Assembly: GCA_021014945.1 (NCBI GenBank)
Contig: MU266496.1
Coordinates: forward strand, 1-57,729
Source: Leucogyrophana mollusca
Lineage: Eukaryota > Basidiomycota > Agaricomycetes > Boletales
Direction of reading: 5' to 3'
DNA: 57,729 nt
Shown in pieces: positions 10,396 to 21,255 of the stretch (its first letter is position 1; every line of letters starts with the position of its first letter). The translations under genes and the position numbers were made by a program. The notes beneath the pieces were generated by a model that was not told where the DNA came from, made no database searches, and worked only from the letters and a program-made list of their open reading frames with translations.

Positions 10396-11950
10396 CCTGG
10401 ATAGATGCAGGCCCCATGGAAACAGCCATAATTTCATGTGTAATCCTAACATGAGTGGCTGCAAGGAAGAATTGGCCATTACGCAGGTGCAACTGGCGTC
10501 GGTGAGCATCCCGCCAGTTGCTCAAGGGGGGCGGGGGAGCGGCGGCTCCTCGAAACCAACGGTGAGGGGCAAAACTTCGAGCTTTGTCCCCCCGACATCC
10601 AAACCACCCTTGCTCAACAAGGGTAAGACTTCTGATCTGCCCTTATTGGGCCATGCGACACTTGTGTCATACGCAAAACCGATGACGACATCCGCGTCAT
10701 CAACTAAACCCCTGGCAACATCTTCATTGCCCAATACCACAAGTCTTCATTGCCCAATACCATGAGCAAGCCCGCTGCGGTCCTGACCTCTGAAAAGGGG
10801 AAGGGACCCGCAGCCCCAATCCCCATAAAAGGGAAAGGGAAGGACATCTGGAGGGACTCGTCCCTGCTAGAGAAATTGTTTGCAAGTGGGCGAACAACTG
10901 GTACAATCCAGCACTCGCCGGCTATGTCACCGACGAGTCCAACTCCAAGGAGGAGTGTGATATGAGACACACAATATGCGTATCACGCGATGAGCAGACC
11001 AATGCGGTCTATGAAGACAACAGGGCAAGCAGCTCTGTCCCCAACCCACCACGCAAGACTGTGGCAAGAAAAGGCAAGGGTAAGGCAGCCGAGACTGCCC
11101 CCAAAGCCGCTGAAGTGCAGGAGGACGGCCCCAAAGTCCTGCCCGATGACTCCATGTTTTATGGATGAGGCGAGCAACCCCCAGGGTGGTTAGAGGAGGA
11201 GCAGGTGAATCTTATCTTCCGCTTTGAAGATGAAAACGACGGGAACCTAGTGGTCCTGATTGGCAGTATGGAGTACCACTTCTCCGGCAACACTAGGTTG
11301 CGTGTGGAGACCACCATGGCCAATGGGCCCCCCCCCCCCCTGATGGCGCCCGTCAAGACACCACTCTGTTGTTCAACAACTACACAGAATGGCGCAGTTA
11401 CTTCGCATGCACACGCGATCCACACATGCACAATGTAGAAACAATCTTCAAGATCAAACAATATGTCATGCACATGCAGCAGGCCTCCCCAAGGACTTGG
11501 ATCCAGGCCGTGGTCCTGGAGGAGTGGAGGACTCCCAATTGGTTCGCCAAGTGGAGAGAAGACCACCCTCCTGCGGCACCCTCGGGTGCCGCCGCTTGAT
11601 CTAATGTACCTGCCTGAGGCATTCACCCTAAGCCGGTGAAGAAAGAGGGTGTGTTGCCACAGCCCAGGCTCACTTCCACTCCACAGGAGTGGAAGGACTG
11701 GATTGAATTCTACTCCAGAGAATTCAATGGTGTTCCACTCAAGGGCGGAACTGTTAGTCTGCGCAACGTAAGGGGTCACATCCTCACTTCACGCCTCAAC
11801 CCCAACTTCAAGAAGGGGTCCAATGAGCAAAGGTGTACTATATTCTGGTACTGCCTCTGCCTGTTGGCCCTGGTATCAGGGCTGTACCGCAAATACCTGG
11901 CCATGTTTGCATGGCCCGTTGCCCCAATGTTAAAACCTGTGCGGTGTCGA
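10396..11950 (+). pseudogene. Unidentified decayed coding block, gag-like in style
   Basis: A series of plus-strand open frames in different phases suggests one old gene. The first part is Pro/Ser/Lys-rich and low in complexity (SKPTVRGKTSS, KGKGPAAPIPIKGKGKD, RKGKGKAAETAPKAAE). Later parts look structured: LIFRFEDENDGNLVVL, TEWRSYFACTRDPHMHNVETIFKI, WIQAVVLEEWRTPNWFAKW and STPQEWKDWIEFYSREFNGVPL. A basic linker followed by a helical domain resembles retroelement gag, but I do not recognise the family and no protease or RT follows. A 23-bp tandem duplication lies at about 10718-10762 and a C homopolymer near 11327-11340. Confidence 0.35.
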
Positions 11951-12198
11951 TCTTGATGTGATCTGTGCTAGAAAACAACACAAACCAACACCCCAGACTC
12001 CAACGGAACACACAACAGAGATCAGTTGGGTAGCCTGGTTGTTCGTGGGATGGATACACTTGCTACCACCCAAAAGTCCAGTCAAGGGAGTAATAGATGA
12101 GCACTACTCTGTTAACCAAGAATGATCAACAAAAGCAGGTTGGAGAGCGACAATAGAATAATGTCAGTCAACAAGTGACCAACAGACTGTAATGCATT

Positions 12199-13010
12199 GA
12201 TGAGCCTCATGTTCATCTAGGCCCCGATTTTGCGATTTACGAGTCATTTCGAAGTCACGACCACATTATTGAAGGCGCGACAACTCAGAAGGACATCGTC
12301 GAGGTTCGACACTACCTAGACGGCCTTCGACAAGCTACTAGGGACCTCGATGCGCCTCGAAGGACTGAACGAAGTCGAGGGGCTGGTGCGACGGGGGTGT
12401 TGTGTATTGGTGCGGGCATAGGAGACTGTGTCACAAGGGAACTAGGGCAGAGGGCTAGGTTGGGGACATTGTGGGCGCAGGGCCCAGTCAAATCGAGCTT
12501 GAGAACCCTCGGAGCGTAGTGGGTCACTTAAGCGAAGTCATTTATAACCCACATGTATCCTTCGAACAAATCAGATTCCATTTCTCCCTCAGAGTCAGAG
12601 TTTCATTTCTGCGTCTAAGGTCATTCTCTCGTTCTACAGTGTTTTCTCTCTTTGCGATCGTTCATCAGTAGTCACGCAGACTACAAGGGATCTACTTCAA
12701 CCTCTATTTGACTTACTTTGGAGCGTCTTTCAGCAGCAATCAAGTGGATCGCGTACTTCTTGCTGTGTATCTCGACCAGCTACAAAGTTGTACTTACTAT
12801 AAAACCCCATTTACATTCACTAGGTACCCCCACTGCGTCGGTCAAGGATTCAGGGACCCTAATCGAGAAGTCCTCGCACCCCTCAGAAGTTAGTCGGCAG
12901 CATTCGACAAGGTTCGACCATATATCTTGATAGCCTCAACCTATAGCTCGTCTTGGGTTTTGGTTTTGGTCGTGTGTTTGTTTTGCCTCAGCTCGCCGGC
13001 CAGAGCATCA
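12199..13010 (+). mobile_element. LTR-T, copy 1
   Basis: 812 bp beginning TGATGAGCC and ending GAGCATCA, with TGATG/CATCA inverted ends. It is the reverse complement of 24568-25378 (811 bp) along its whole length. A TATA-like TTTATAAC near 12540 and a second TATAAAA near 12798, each followed by pyrimidine-rich sequence, support plus as sense. No matching target duplication: flanks are TGCAT and GTGTA. Confidence 0.62.
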
Positions 13011-13011
13011 G

Positions 13012-13622
13012 TGTAAAACATAAATGTGAATAATACTGGATAATGACAATGTGGGTGAAGAACCAATCTGGATGCCTCAACGTAAGGCACTTGGTCTTCA
13101 CAAATACTACAAAAATGACAACGTGGACTTGAACGTAAACGTAAAACATGTGCTGTGGAAGGCCAATCTGGATGCCTAATCATTAGGCACTTGGACACTT
13201 CTAGGGAGCAAGGACAATGATGATGTGTGAATCAAGCGTAAGAGGTTGATTGGATTTTTGGTAGAAAGTACAGGGTTTATATACTGCAGGATCCCTTGTG
13301 CGTGAACGTTTACAAAGGGCTACACAAAGGTAAGATGAGTAAGTGAAAAGCAAAGTGCGAGAGCAAAGTGGCTCAAAGGGAGGGGATCAGTAAGCTATCA
13401 GTAAGTGATGAATGAGCGATCAGTAAGCAAAGGAATAAAAGTGGGCAATTAATAAGAAATGAATAAGCGAATGAGTCAGGCCAAGTGAATGATGAGTAAG
13501 ACACAGGAGTGTCTGAGTAATCAAAAGAACAACTGTCCAATGAGAGAAAAGACAGAGAAAAAGCACTGATCAATACCAAGAAAATATTAGAAATCGTCCT
13601 GACCAATGCTGTGTGTCCAACA
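13012..13622 (-). mobile_element. Candidate LTR, minus strand, next to LTR-T
   Basis: 611 bp with TGTTGG (minus start at 13622) and TTTTACA end (13012). Read on the minus strand it has a TATATAAA box near 13275 and then a pyrimidine-rich leader. Upstream on the minus strand a purine-rich AGGAGGCAGAGCAA could be a polypurine tract, so it would be a 3' LTR. An imperfect 30-bp repeat (AATCTGGATGCCT...AGGCACTTGG) occurs at about 13063 and 13160. No second copy in the window. Confidence 0.42.
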
Positions 13623-13648
13623 AATTGCTCTGCCTCCTATCAAATGAG

Positions 13649-13960
13649 TCATGGTGCATCCAGAACGTCATGTGACTGCAGTGGCACTCCAGGAATGATA
13701 TGGGAATCAATCATCCATTGTGGTGGTGGAGTGTAGAAGTGTTCATTGAATGATAAGATAGGAGCGTTATTGCCATATACACGAGCGGTGATCCGAGGTA
13801 GGCGATTAGATATGGAAAGGAGTGTGTATTGAATGTGATAGGGGGAGGGAAGTCGAGTCCAGGACATTAGGACGGCAAGGAGGAACGGGGTATTTGGCAC
13901 ATATTGTCCATAGTCGGCTTTGCTAGGCGTCAACTCTAAAATTGCCCAATCTTTCTCCAA
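13649..13960 (-). CDS. Unidentified 103-codon ORF upstream of a candidate 3' LTR
   Basis: An open frame with balanced composition (DWAILELTPSKADYGQYV, FLLAVLMSWTRLPSP, RLPRITARVYGNNAPILSF, IIPGVPLQSHDVL). It ends 27 bp before the candidate LTR start at 13622, so it may be the last part of a retroelement polyprotein. The sequence upstream (to about 14030) shows related coding in another frame (GTFPQGPEAGFSVLSREL), so it is probably a broken gene. I do not recognise the domain. Confidence 0.3.
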   Translation of the reverse strand: MEKDWAILELTPSKADYGQYVPNTPFLLAVLMSWTRLPSPYHIQYTLLSISNRLPRITARVYGNNAPILSFNEHFYTPPPQWMIDSHIIPGVPLQSHDVLDAP

Positions 13961-14034
13961 ACGTGCAACTCCCGTGACAACACTGAAAAACCAGCTTCTG
14001 GGCCTTGAGGAAATGTCCCTGACAATTAGATGGT

Positions 14035-14318
14035 CCCCAAATCTGGCTTGCGATTACACTCACATGTATTTGTGGGTGATAACTTGGAGACCGGGCTCCC
14101 TTGATTCAGTAATACGTACTGATGGGGAGGCTTAGGGTGTCTCAGATAGATATACAAAGGGGGGGGGTTGCCCTGGGGGTGACCTTTTTCAGATGCTTGC
14201 TGGGTCTGACTGGTGATCAAAGGTTGGGTTTCCCCTGGAAACTGGGCTCCTTATATACCTTTTTGAGATAGGGGTTTTCCCACACCTTACTAATACAACA
14301 GAACATGCTGGAACATAA
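14035..14318 (-). mobile_element. Ty1/copia-type LTR fragment, copy 2
   Basis: Reverse complement of 155-450, with the TATA box at 14252-14257. It directly follows, in the minus direction, the truncated copia integrase at 14336-15296, so it is the 3' LTR of an element that has lost its reverse transcriptase and RNase H. A G homopolymer lies at about 14159-14168. Confidence 0.65.
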
Positions 14319-14335
14319 GACCCGGAGGAACTGGA

Positions 14336-15296
14336 TTTGACAGTTTGCAACTCCAGCAAAGAATATTTCTTCCGGGTCCAGAGATGCTTCAAATGCGCTG
14401 GGGACTTCTGGGGCTTCCGGTGCCTCCGGTTCCACTTGTTTCCGCTCCTCCTTACGAGCTTCTTCCTCATCCAGGGTCCACTGGTAGTCACGGTTTTTGT
14501 CCACCCAGCGAGTTTCCTGCTTACTCCTTCTCACTCCTGCAATTGTTTGGGCAGGATGTGCCTGGCCCGGAGATGAAGGACATGGTGGTGCATCAGGGAT
14601 TGGTGGAGTTACTGGTTGGGGATGTTCCGGTGCTATGGACAAGTTTTCCAAGTGTTGACGCAGCTCCTCTACCTCTGATTCTGGGAGTGGGACTTGCTCC
14701 CCCACTGGCTCCAGCTCGACTTTGGACTCATCGGTGGCAGTTCCAGTTCCAGAGGGAAGTCCACATGTCTCAGAATCTGTCATGGTGGTTCTGCTTCTTC
14801 CACTGTATTGGGAGGTGGTGCATAGACATCCGGTTCGACATCCTCCGACAGGTCCTGATCTGGTATTCCAGGGTTTGGGAGTAGTCCCTCCCACTGAACC
14901 TCGACAGGGTGCTTCCATGGTGCAAAGTCCGTTTCCGAGGCTTTTCTGGTCTCATTGAACACAATGTGTCTGCTGGAGAATACAGTCCATTGTTTCACGT
15001 CCAGTAGCTTGTAGGCTTGTTTCCGTGTGCGTAGCCAATTATTATGGCTTTCCGTCCTTTGGAATGGAATTTTCCTTCATGTTTGTCCTTCAAAATGAGG
15101 GCACACGCTGGACATCCAAATGGGCGGAAAAGAGTAGGATCGGTTCTCCGGTGGAACAGGAACTCATATTGAACTCCTTCTTTCAGCACCTCAGGTAACT
15201 TCAACTCTGCATAGCCCTCCTTCAACGGCACCTCTGTCCATAGATATTCCTCATGTTCAGGCATTGGCACTTGGGCAATAGCCGAGCACACAAAGA
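14336..15296 (-). pseudogene. pol: Copia integrase C-terminal region, truncated
   Basis: Two overlapping frames on the minus strand give the C-terminal part of a Ty1/copia integrase: FRPFGCPACALILKDKHEGK, FHSKGRKAIIIGYAHG, then after a frameshift near 14990 KLLDVKQWTVFSSRHIVFNE. A long Glu/Pro-rich linker follows (EPVGEQVPLPESEVEELRQ, HPAQTIAGVRRSKQETRW), the usual bridge from integrase to RT. The core DDE domain is missing upstream, where the sequence abuts the kinase relic at about 15297, and RT is missing downstream. Confidence 0.8.
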
Positions 15297-17123
15297 AGTT
15301 GTTGAGAAAGTTGGAGTAGTTGAAGTTGATCAGGAGTCCTCACCGGCAGCCTGCCACGCCAGCACTGCAGAGAGGCCGATTTGGATCGGGATCGTACAAT
15401 ATGATATTGTTACAGCTGATATACTGATGGAGGATATGGTGCACGTTGACTAATTATTCATGAGCTGGCAAAATACATCATCTGTGAAGCAAACAGAATA
15501 ATGAAAGGCACTTACTTCGAATAGCATCTCGTAGAGCACTGAGTAATTCCATTTGCGAGCAGAATGCAGTGAGTGGGAAGCCAACTGGCATCATAAGCAA
15601 ATACCTGTGTATATGTGGGCAGAAAAACTTGGGCAAATACTTATAGAGACCCCGCTGAAGGAGCTTCATGCAGTCATCTTTGCCATTGACTTGGACGTTC
15701 CATGCCTAAATCAGCTTCGGAACTCCTTCAATGCCCTTGATTTTCTTGAGGATGGCAGCTTCGTGTTCCACAGTAGTTGCGTCTACCCAGTAGTCTTTCA
15801 GCACATAATGTATCCCAATGATCCTCAACTTGACGTGATACACAGTTCTCCCTTGACCAATAAATCCGAAGCTGGACCAAATGATCCGTAGGATGTCAAA
15901 CACTTTCGAGTTCATGGATCTGAATAATTGCCCAATGGGTTCGTCAGATTGCAGGGTGCAGTCAATAAGTCCAAGAGCAGGAGATTTTAATGGTGGGGTC
16001 AAAGCTAGTGTGGTGACACTCTGCGAAAGCAAGTGAGGCCATCACACAAACAAGTGTCAACAGCTTATTGTGAATGTGGTACGCTTTCAAAATAATGACA
16101 CCGGAGCGGTTGTAGAGATGGACTCAGAGGAAATTGTTTGCAAGGGACAAGCCCAAGGCATAGCACCGCCAGGGTTGGGACGACATCAGGAGGTACACCT
16201 TTGAGTTCAGCTGTCAAGTGAGGTGAGAGTTTTTCGAAAAGTCTCCTTTGTAATCTCCATGATGACTTGAGGATCCTTCCACGATAACATATCGCACTGT
16301 TGGTCTTCTCCAGACGTCAGTAACACAAGGTCAGGCTTTCTCTTGAATTGCATGTGGGGTATCACTGTGTTTGCAAAGGCACCAGACCAGGTATGTCTGT
16401 TTGAGAGAAATTGTTCAGGCTCTTTGGATGAGCTGAGCGTGTTTGCATCTGCTTGCTCCTTGCCTGCTACCTCTGCCTCTGTGTCTCCTGACTTTATTGC
16501 TTCTTCTCCTTTAGGTCCACCATCCTTAATTAACGCCTTCCTGCCCATCACTCTCCCAAGTGCATTCAAGAACACAGCAAAGTGCCCCTTGACATTCTGC
16601 TTCTTTAACTGCTTCTCGTCACCGTCATCGTCTTTGCTCTTGGTTTCCCCCATCTCTTGCTCGCCTCCACTTCCCTCAGCCACTGTCTCCTTATACGCTG
16701 TCTCCTGTCATCGGTCTCCCCAATATCTTCTGTTACATCCTCCTCTGCTACAACTGTGAGTTCACCACCATCTCCATTGGTTCCCTGGTTATCAAAGGCC
16801 ACAAGGCCCCATATATGAGCTCTTGCATTATAGAACGGGTCGTCACTCTTGGGGATCTTGAAGTCTCCCAGCTGCACCTTCTTGGTGATGCACAATGCTG
16901 GGAAGAGGTGCCCAAGGAGTGTATTGCCCTTCCCCAGCGGTAGTTGACCCTCGTCGATAATTAAGCCATGGAGTTCACACTTGATGCGCGTGTCCATCAA
17001 TGTGGCAGTGGCAGTCCTTGTCTCATTAGGAAGGGGGGTGTTTGTTGAGCTCTGCTTTTTTAAGATAGAGCCATCGACAGTGGGAGGCTGTTTTTTTTGC
17101 TCCCGCATGGTATGACCAAGCAA
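15297..17123 (-). pseudogene. Fungal-type protein kinase (FunK1-like), decayed
   Basis: Three minus-strand blocks resemble the fungal-type protein kinase family (Pkinase_fungal) in order. Around 16207-16683: HTWSGAFANTVIPHMQFKRK, PDLVLLTSGED, VIMEITKETFRKTL. Around 15706-16032: a specific linker and the N-lobe with glycine loop (FGFIGQGRTVYHV), the ATP lysine (YVLKDYW) and KKIKGIEGVPKLI. Around 15300-15670: MMPVGFPLTAFCSQMELLSA, then a frame reading ILHQYISCNNIILYDPD. The catalytic HRD is HQY and the metal-binding DFD reads NFN, so the kinase is dead. The frame also has stops and a possible 34-nt intron remnant. The C-lobe end is lost at the junction with copia. In agaricomycetes this family is large and often lies beside transposons. 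Confidence 0.78.
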
Positions 17124-17317
17124 TGGTCATCGCTGACATTTAATTTACTTGCCAAGATCCACATCAATTTGCAATTGCAGAGCCACAGCCTCGCACACAA
17201 TTGTCACAGTTCAATCACACAGTGCTGTTATAATGGACAGGGGTGTTGGGGGTGCATGGGTACAAAGGGGGGGGAGGGGGAGGGGAGGAGATGATACAGT
17301 GATGAACAAGGCCTTTA

Positions 17318-19306
17318 CAAAGAGCTAGATAGCGCATAATAGAACTCTTTATCAAAATACCTGTTCAAGAAAAACGTGGAGGTGTACTTCATAACATTGG
17401 ATTTATTCAGCTGATGATCTGCTACTGCTCCAAATCGGGGGATAACACTGGCAAAGGAGCACAGCTGTTTGAAGGGGATGACATCACCAATTGGTAGTGC
17501 ATTTGCTGGCAGAGCACGCTTCAGGATGGGCATCTGAGTAGCGTGATCCACCTGCTTTCCATTCAGCTGGGGTGCAATGTCGAAACATTCAATATAGGCC
17601 AAGAAGGTATCTTCCCAGTCACCACAATACAATGCTTGGTGTCCCTTGGGGGTAAGAGGGCACATGATTAGATGTAACTGAACAATGGTATGACCTGACA
17701 ATATGTTTAGCAATTGTGTTCGACTTCAGAGAGTGCTTTCTTACCATTGAGGCCACTGTCAGGCCATTTGTAATGATCATCTGTTTGAATAAGAACCATG
17801 TCATAGTGCCCGTGTTCCCATTTGCAGTTAGGGGGAATAGTGTTGGTTGTTTGGGCGGGGGGGGCTTTTGAATGGTCGTGGTATGACGTCTGCTGCAGAT
17901 GAACCTTGTACCAGACATGTAAGTGATTGAACGGGAGGGCACAAGGCCCCATTGCTTTTCTCAGCCCTCCGACACTATGTAACCCTCCCCTCACTTGCTG
18001 TTCTCTTTGTAGAAAATCTGCCAATGCTCCTTGCCATATTGACAGGTCATACGCAAGATTAATAACTTAGAGCCAGTGATAAATGACTGGAAAGGGGTGG
18101 GGACAGAGTTATGTGAAGCCTGCAGGAGCAACTTCACTTTGGCAAAATAATTTGCAACAGCGCAAGGGCCACTGCCGCCAGCACCAGCACCTGATAGATG
18201 TGGAGTGTCATCCTCATTGTCTTTGTCGTCACTGTCTCCATCTCTGTTGCCCAGGGCTCCCACAAGTAATTCTTGTTCCTGCTGCAACTCTTTGAGGGAT
18301 GTAGCAAGGCCAAAATGTCGCCATTTCTCCTGGCAATCAAGATGTCGGCAAATTTGTGGATCATAATTGTTATTATTGGAGGCTCAAGCGGGGTCCTTGA
18401 TTTCCATAACGTGCACATGTTTGGTACCATCAGCTGACCACTGTATGAGAGCACCGACCTGATGGATGCTTGGGACTATACTGTGCATGAGTTCCAACTT
18501 TGGTATATACCAATTAGTAATCGCTTTCTTTGTGCCTCTCCAAACGCCTTTGTCAATAATGGTATGCTTGTTATTGTGAAATTCTTACAGTGCGGAAAGG
18601 ATCTTCTGACAATTGTCCTCGCTGATAGAAGGTGCTTACGCCCTGTAATGGAAATCCATCAAAGCCCTGACTGCTACCACAACACCCTCTGAAGCAGTGC
18701 CAGCAATCACAGTGACAATTAGTTGCTGGATGTCATGATGAACCCTTCCCATGACCTGCTTCAGCTTTGAAATGCCATCCTTGAAGTGACGGAAACCCGT
18801 AGTGGGTGGAAGGACAGAGAATCTGAAATTGATTTCTTTGGGACCAACAGCGTTGATACACCACTGGGCGTCATGGTCCCAGAATTCCCTATGCCAAGAC
18901 GTGGCTGGTGGCAAAAAGGATCTCCGAAGTCCTTGTACATTGCCATGGTGATATGCGAAGTCTTTCCTCGGACGCAAGACAACATACACACCTCTGGAGT
19001 GTTGACAATATATACAGTGAGTGGCAGAAAGCAATAGCGACTGTGGCCAACTGGATCAGCCATCATGATCCCAATTGACACAGCAATCTTCAGGGGCTGC
19101 AAGACTATATTGAGGCATTGATGAACCAAGTGATCTCGCAACACTCCATACATGCGACTGTTCGGATGGAGAAACTTTGCGATGGGGAAAAGTGCAGTGA
19201 GTAGAAAGGAGTTGGACAATAGTTTCACACACATGTTCATGTGAATGTTGGCAAGGCCGATCAGCAGAGGGTGTGCCATTTTACCCTCAATCGCCCACGC
19301 TTATAT
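17318..19306 (-). pseudogene. Plavaka-type (KDZ superfamily) transposase, decayed
   Basis: Minus-strand frames together match the C-terminal two thirds of Plavaka transposases of mushrooms. In order: AHPLLIGLANIHMNMCVKLL, FPIAKFLHPNSRMYGVLRDH, IVLQPLKIAVSIGIMMADP, GKTSHITMAMYKDFGDP, EFWDHDAQWCINAVGPKEIN, FRFSVLPPTTGFRHFKDGIS, KLKQVMGRVHHDIQQLIV, ALMDFHYRA, QWSAD, and the tail FASVIPRFGAVADHQLNKSN with FFLNRYFDKEFYYALSSSL. Frames change at least five times and several stops (for example TAA after HYRA) fall where Gln is plausible. The zinc-finger N-terminus is missing beyond 19306. Terminal inverted repeats were not found. It would have encoded a cut-and-paste DNA transposase. Confidence 0.82.
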
Positions 19307-19583
19307 CATGTTTACAGGTCCACACCGAGGTCACCAGCTACCTTGAGCAGGGCCAGCGGCTCAAGTGCCTCAGCTGGTGCCTGTGGCACCTATGCTCACA
19401 AGTGTCCGGAGGTCCATGAGAGTTCCAAAAAGTCTGCAGACGCAACTGGCCCATCTGGCACACCCGTTGTGGCAAGCAAAGGTGTCTGTCCGCCAAAAAC
19501 CCTCAGTCTACAAACCCGCAAACTGCATGCTCTGGGAGACAGTCTTGCTCAGAAAAGGCAGTTTGGAACCATAGATTCATACT
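19307..19583 (+). other. Unassigned sequence between Plavaka relic and gypsy-3
   Basis: A plus-strand frame (19241-19588) reads through here with Ser/Ala-rich composition (SRASGSSASAGACGTYA, SLQTRKLHALGDSLAQKRQF) but ends in the gypsy-3 LTR, and an overlapping second frame is equally open. It could be a fragment of a host or transposon gene. I do not recognise it. Gypsy-3 is inserted at its right end (target ATACT). Confidence 0.25.
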
Positions 19584-19777
19584 TGTAAGCCTGGAGACTT
19601 ACATCTTACTATGATGTCACACATGAACATCATGTGATCAGTCACTTATACTTACAATAGTTCTTGAAACACTTCTTTCCTTATCACCACCTGTACTCTT
19701 ACTCTAATCCTTGAATAACATGTCTTTATTCTGTTTACCCTGTTCTATTGAGTGTTTCCGCTATCGCGTGGTTTCCA
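19584..19777 (+). repeat. gypsy-3 5' LTR
   Basis: 194 bp, TGTAAGCC to GTTTCCA. Differs from the 3' LTR only by transitions; one dinucleotide reads TG here and CA in the other copy (19769-19770), as expected if both came from an ancestral CG. Confidence 0.95.
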
Positions 19778-19800
19778 CTTTTTTTTAAACATCAATAAAT

Positions 19801-21255
19801 ATGTCTCTCCCCAAACCCAAACCCAAACCCAAACCCAAACCCATCCCACCCTGTCGATTCGTGTTTAGAACCCGCCCACAGATCCTCATCCGTAACTCGT
19901 AGAAACCCCCCAAACTGTCTTCCACACGTAGACAACCATCCACCCTCCTACCCCTTACTACACGTGCATGCGCGCGTCTCGCATTAGACGACCCAAACCT
20001 ACCTGTATTTCCCGACCTCGCCCTCGCTCAACCAGCCGCTATCCTTGCAGTTCCACCTCCCGATTCACCTAATTCCTCACAATCATCATCTGACGACAAC
20101 TCTCTTCGTACTCAACACGCATATACCTGCCCAATGTCATCCTCTGTCTTCAAAGAGGCTAGCATCAAACAATCCGCTCCATCCAAGCCCCCAACCCTCA
20201 ATATCAGTGACCTGACGCCTGCCGTCACTTGAAACCGGGAAATGGCGTGCAGGAATTACTTCATGCATATTAAAATCGATGACGCCGACCAAGTCAAAAT
20301 GGTTGCCTTTAATATGAGTGACCCCCGACTGCAAAACTGGTACCTTAACAATAGGGCCGTTCTCGACACCAAAACCTTTGATGAATACCTCAAAGAATTC
20401 AAGCATACCTGGCTTGAAACCCATTGGGACATCAAGATCTGCAAAAAGGTCCTTGGATCTTGATAAGGATCCCAATCCTTCTACAAATGGGCCCTCAATC
20501 TTCAACATCAAAATGCCCTCCTGTACGGTAATGCCGCGCTCCTTTCTGATGATGCGCTCAAATATCAACTGGAGGCCAACATGAACGACGATCTCATGAC
20601 CGACGTCCTTCATCCTGACCTCGCAGATACGCTCTCCCTCAAGGAGTGGATTGAGCATGTCAAGAAGTTTGACGACAAGCGCCATGAGCTCTTGGTTCGC
20701 CAAAAGCTCGTGGCCGAAGAAGTAATGTGCAGACGTAAAGGAAATGTCACTACTTCCTCATCATCCAACAGGTTTACCCGTCCCAATAGCACTGCCTCAG
20801 CCTCCTCTTCCTCTGTTGCCCGCCTCCCCCCTCTCACGCAAACGGAGCGTGAACTGTTATCACGTTTCTTTGGCTGTTTCAAGTGTCGTATGTTTAATGT
20901 CAACCACCGCGCCAAGGATTGCAAAGCCAGTGCTCCTGATGCTTCGACGTACAAGATGCTCACTGAAGCTGACACCACAATGTCGAAGAACCCTCATACC
21001 AAAAAGGAACCAATCGCTGCTGTTACGACTATCAACACTGTAATGCCGTCGAGTGTTCTCGAGTGCGAAACCGTTTCAGACAAGTGCGTCAATACTGCTG
21101 ATCTTGCCTCTCTCGAAACGAAATACTTTTTCTGGGACTGTCTTCTCGATGGTCCCTCTGTTACCTCTCCAATTCACATGAACGCCCTCATTGATGACGG
21201 TTCACATCTAGTTCTGATTAATCCAGAACTAGTCGACTGCCTCGGTCTCCGCTGA
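19801..21255 (+). pseudogene. gag: gypsy-3: gag and protease
   Basis: The ATG at 19801, 23 bp behind the LTR, opens a frame with a Pro-Lys run encoded by five CCCAAA hexamers, soon closed by TAG at 19900. Capsid sequence is clear from about 20240 (RNYFMHIKIDDADQVKMVAF, DTKTFDEYLKEFKHTWLE). It is cut by TGA at 20230 and TGA-TAA at 20461-20466, and resumes as FYKWALNLQHQNALLYGNAA and an open frame at 20581-21255. That frame holds a CCHC zinc knuckle (CFKCRMFNVNHRAKDC) and the protease motif ALIDDGSHLVLINPELVDCL, in which DDG stands for the usual D-S/T-G. A TGA at 21253 replaces the expected Arg. The product would have packaged RNA and processed the polyprotein. Confidence 0.87.

Noticed and set aside
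11159..11779. Minus-strand 206-codon ORF
   Set aside because: Opposite to the unidentified plus-strand block, which has more protein-like segments; probably a shadow.
14345..14884. Plus-strand 179-codon ORF
   Set aside because: Antisense of the copia integrase linker, whose minus frame matches known protein.
19809..19845. Telomere repeat
   Set aside because: CCCAAA is not the fungal CCCTAA, has only five units and lies inside a gag reading frame.
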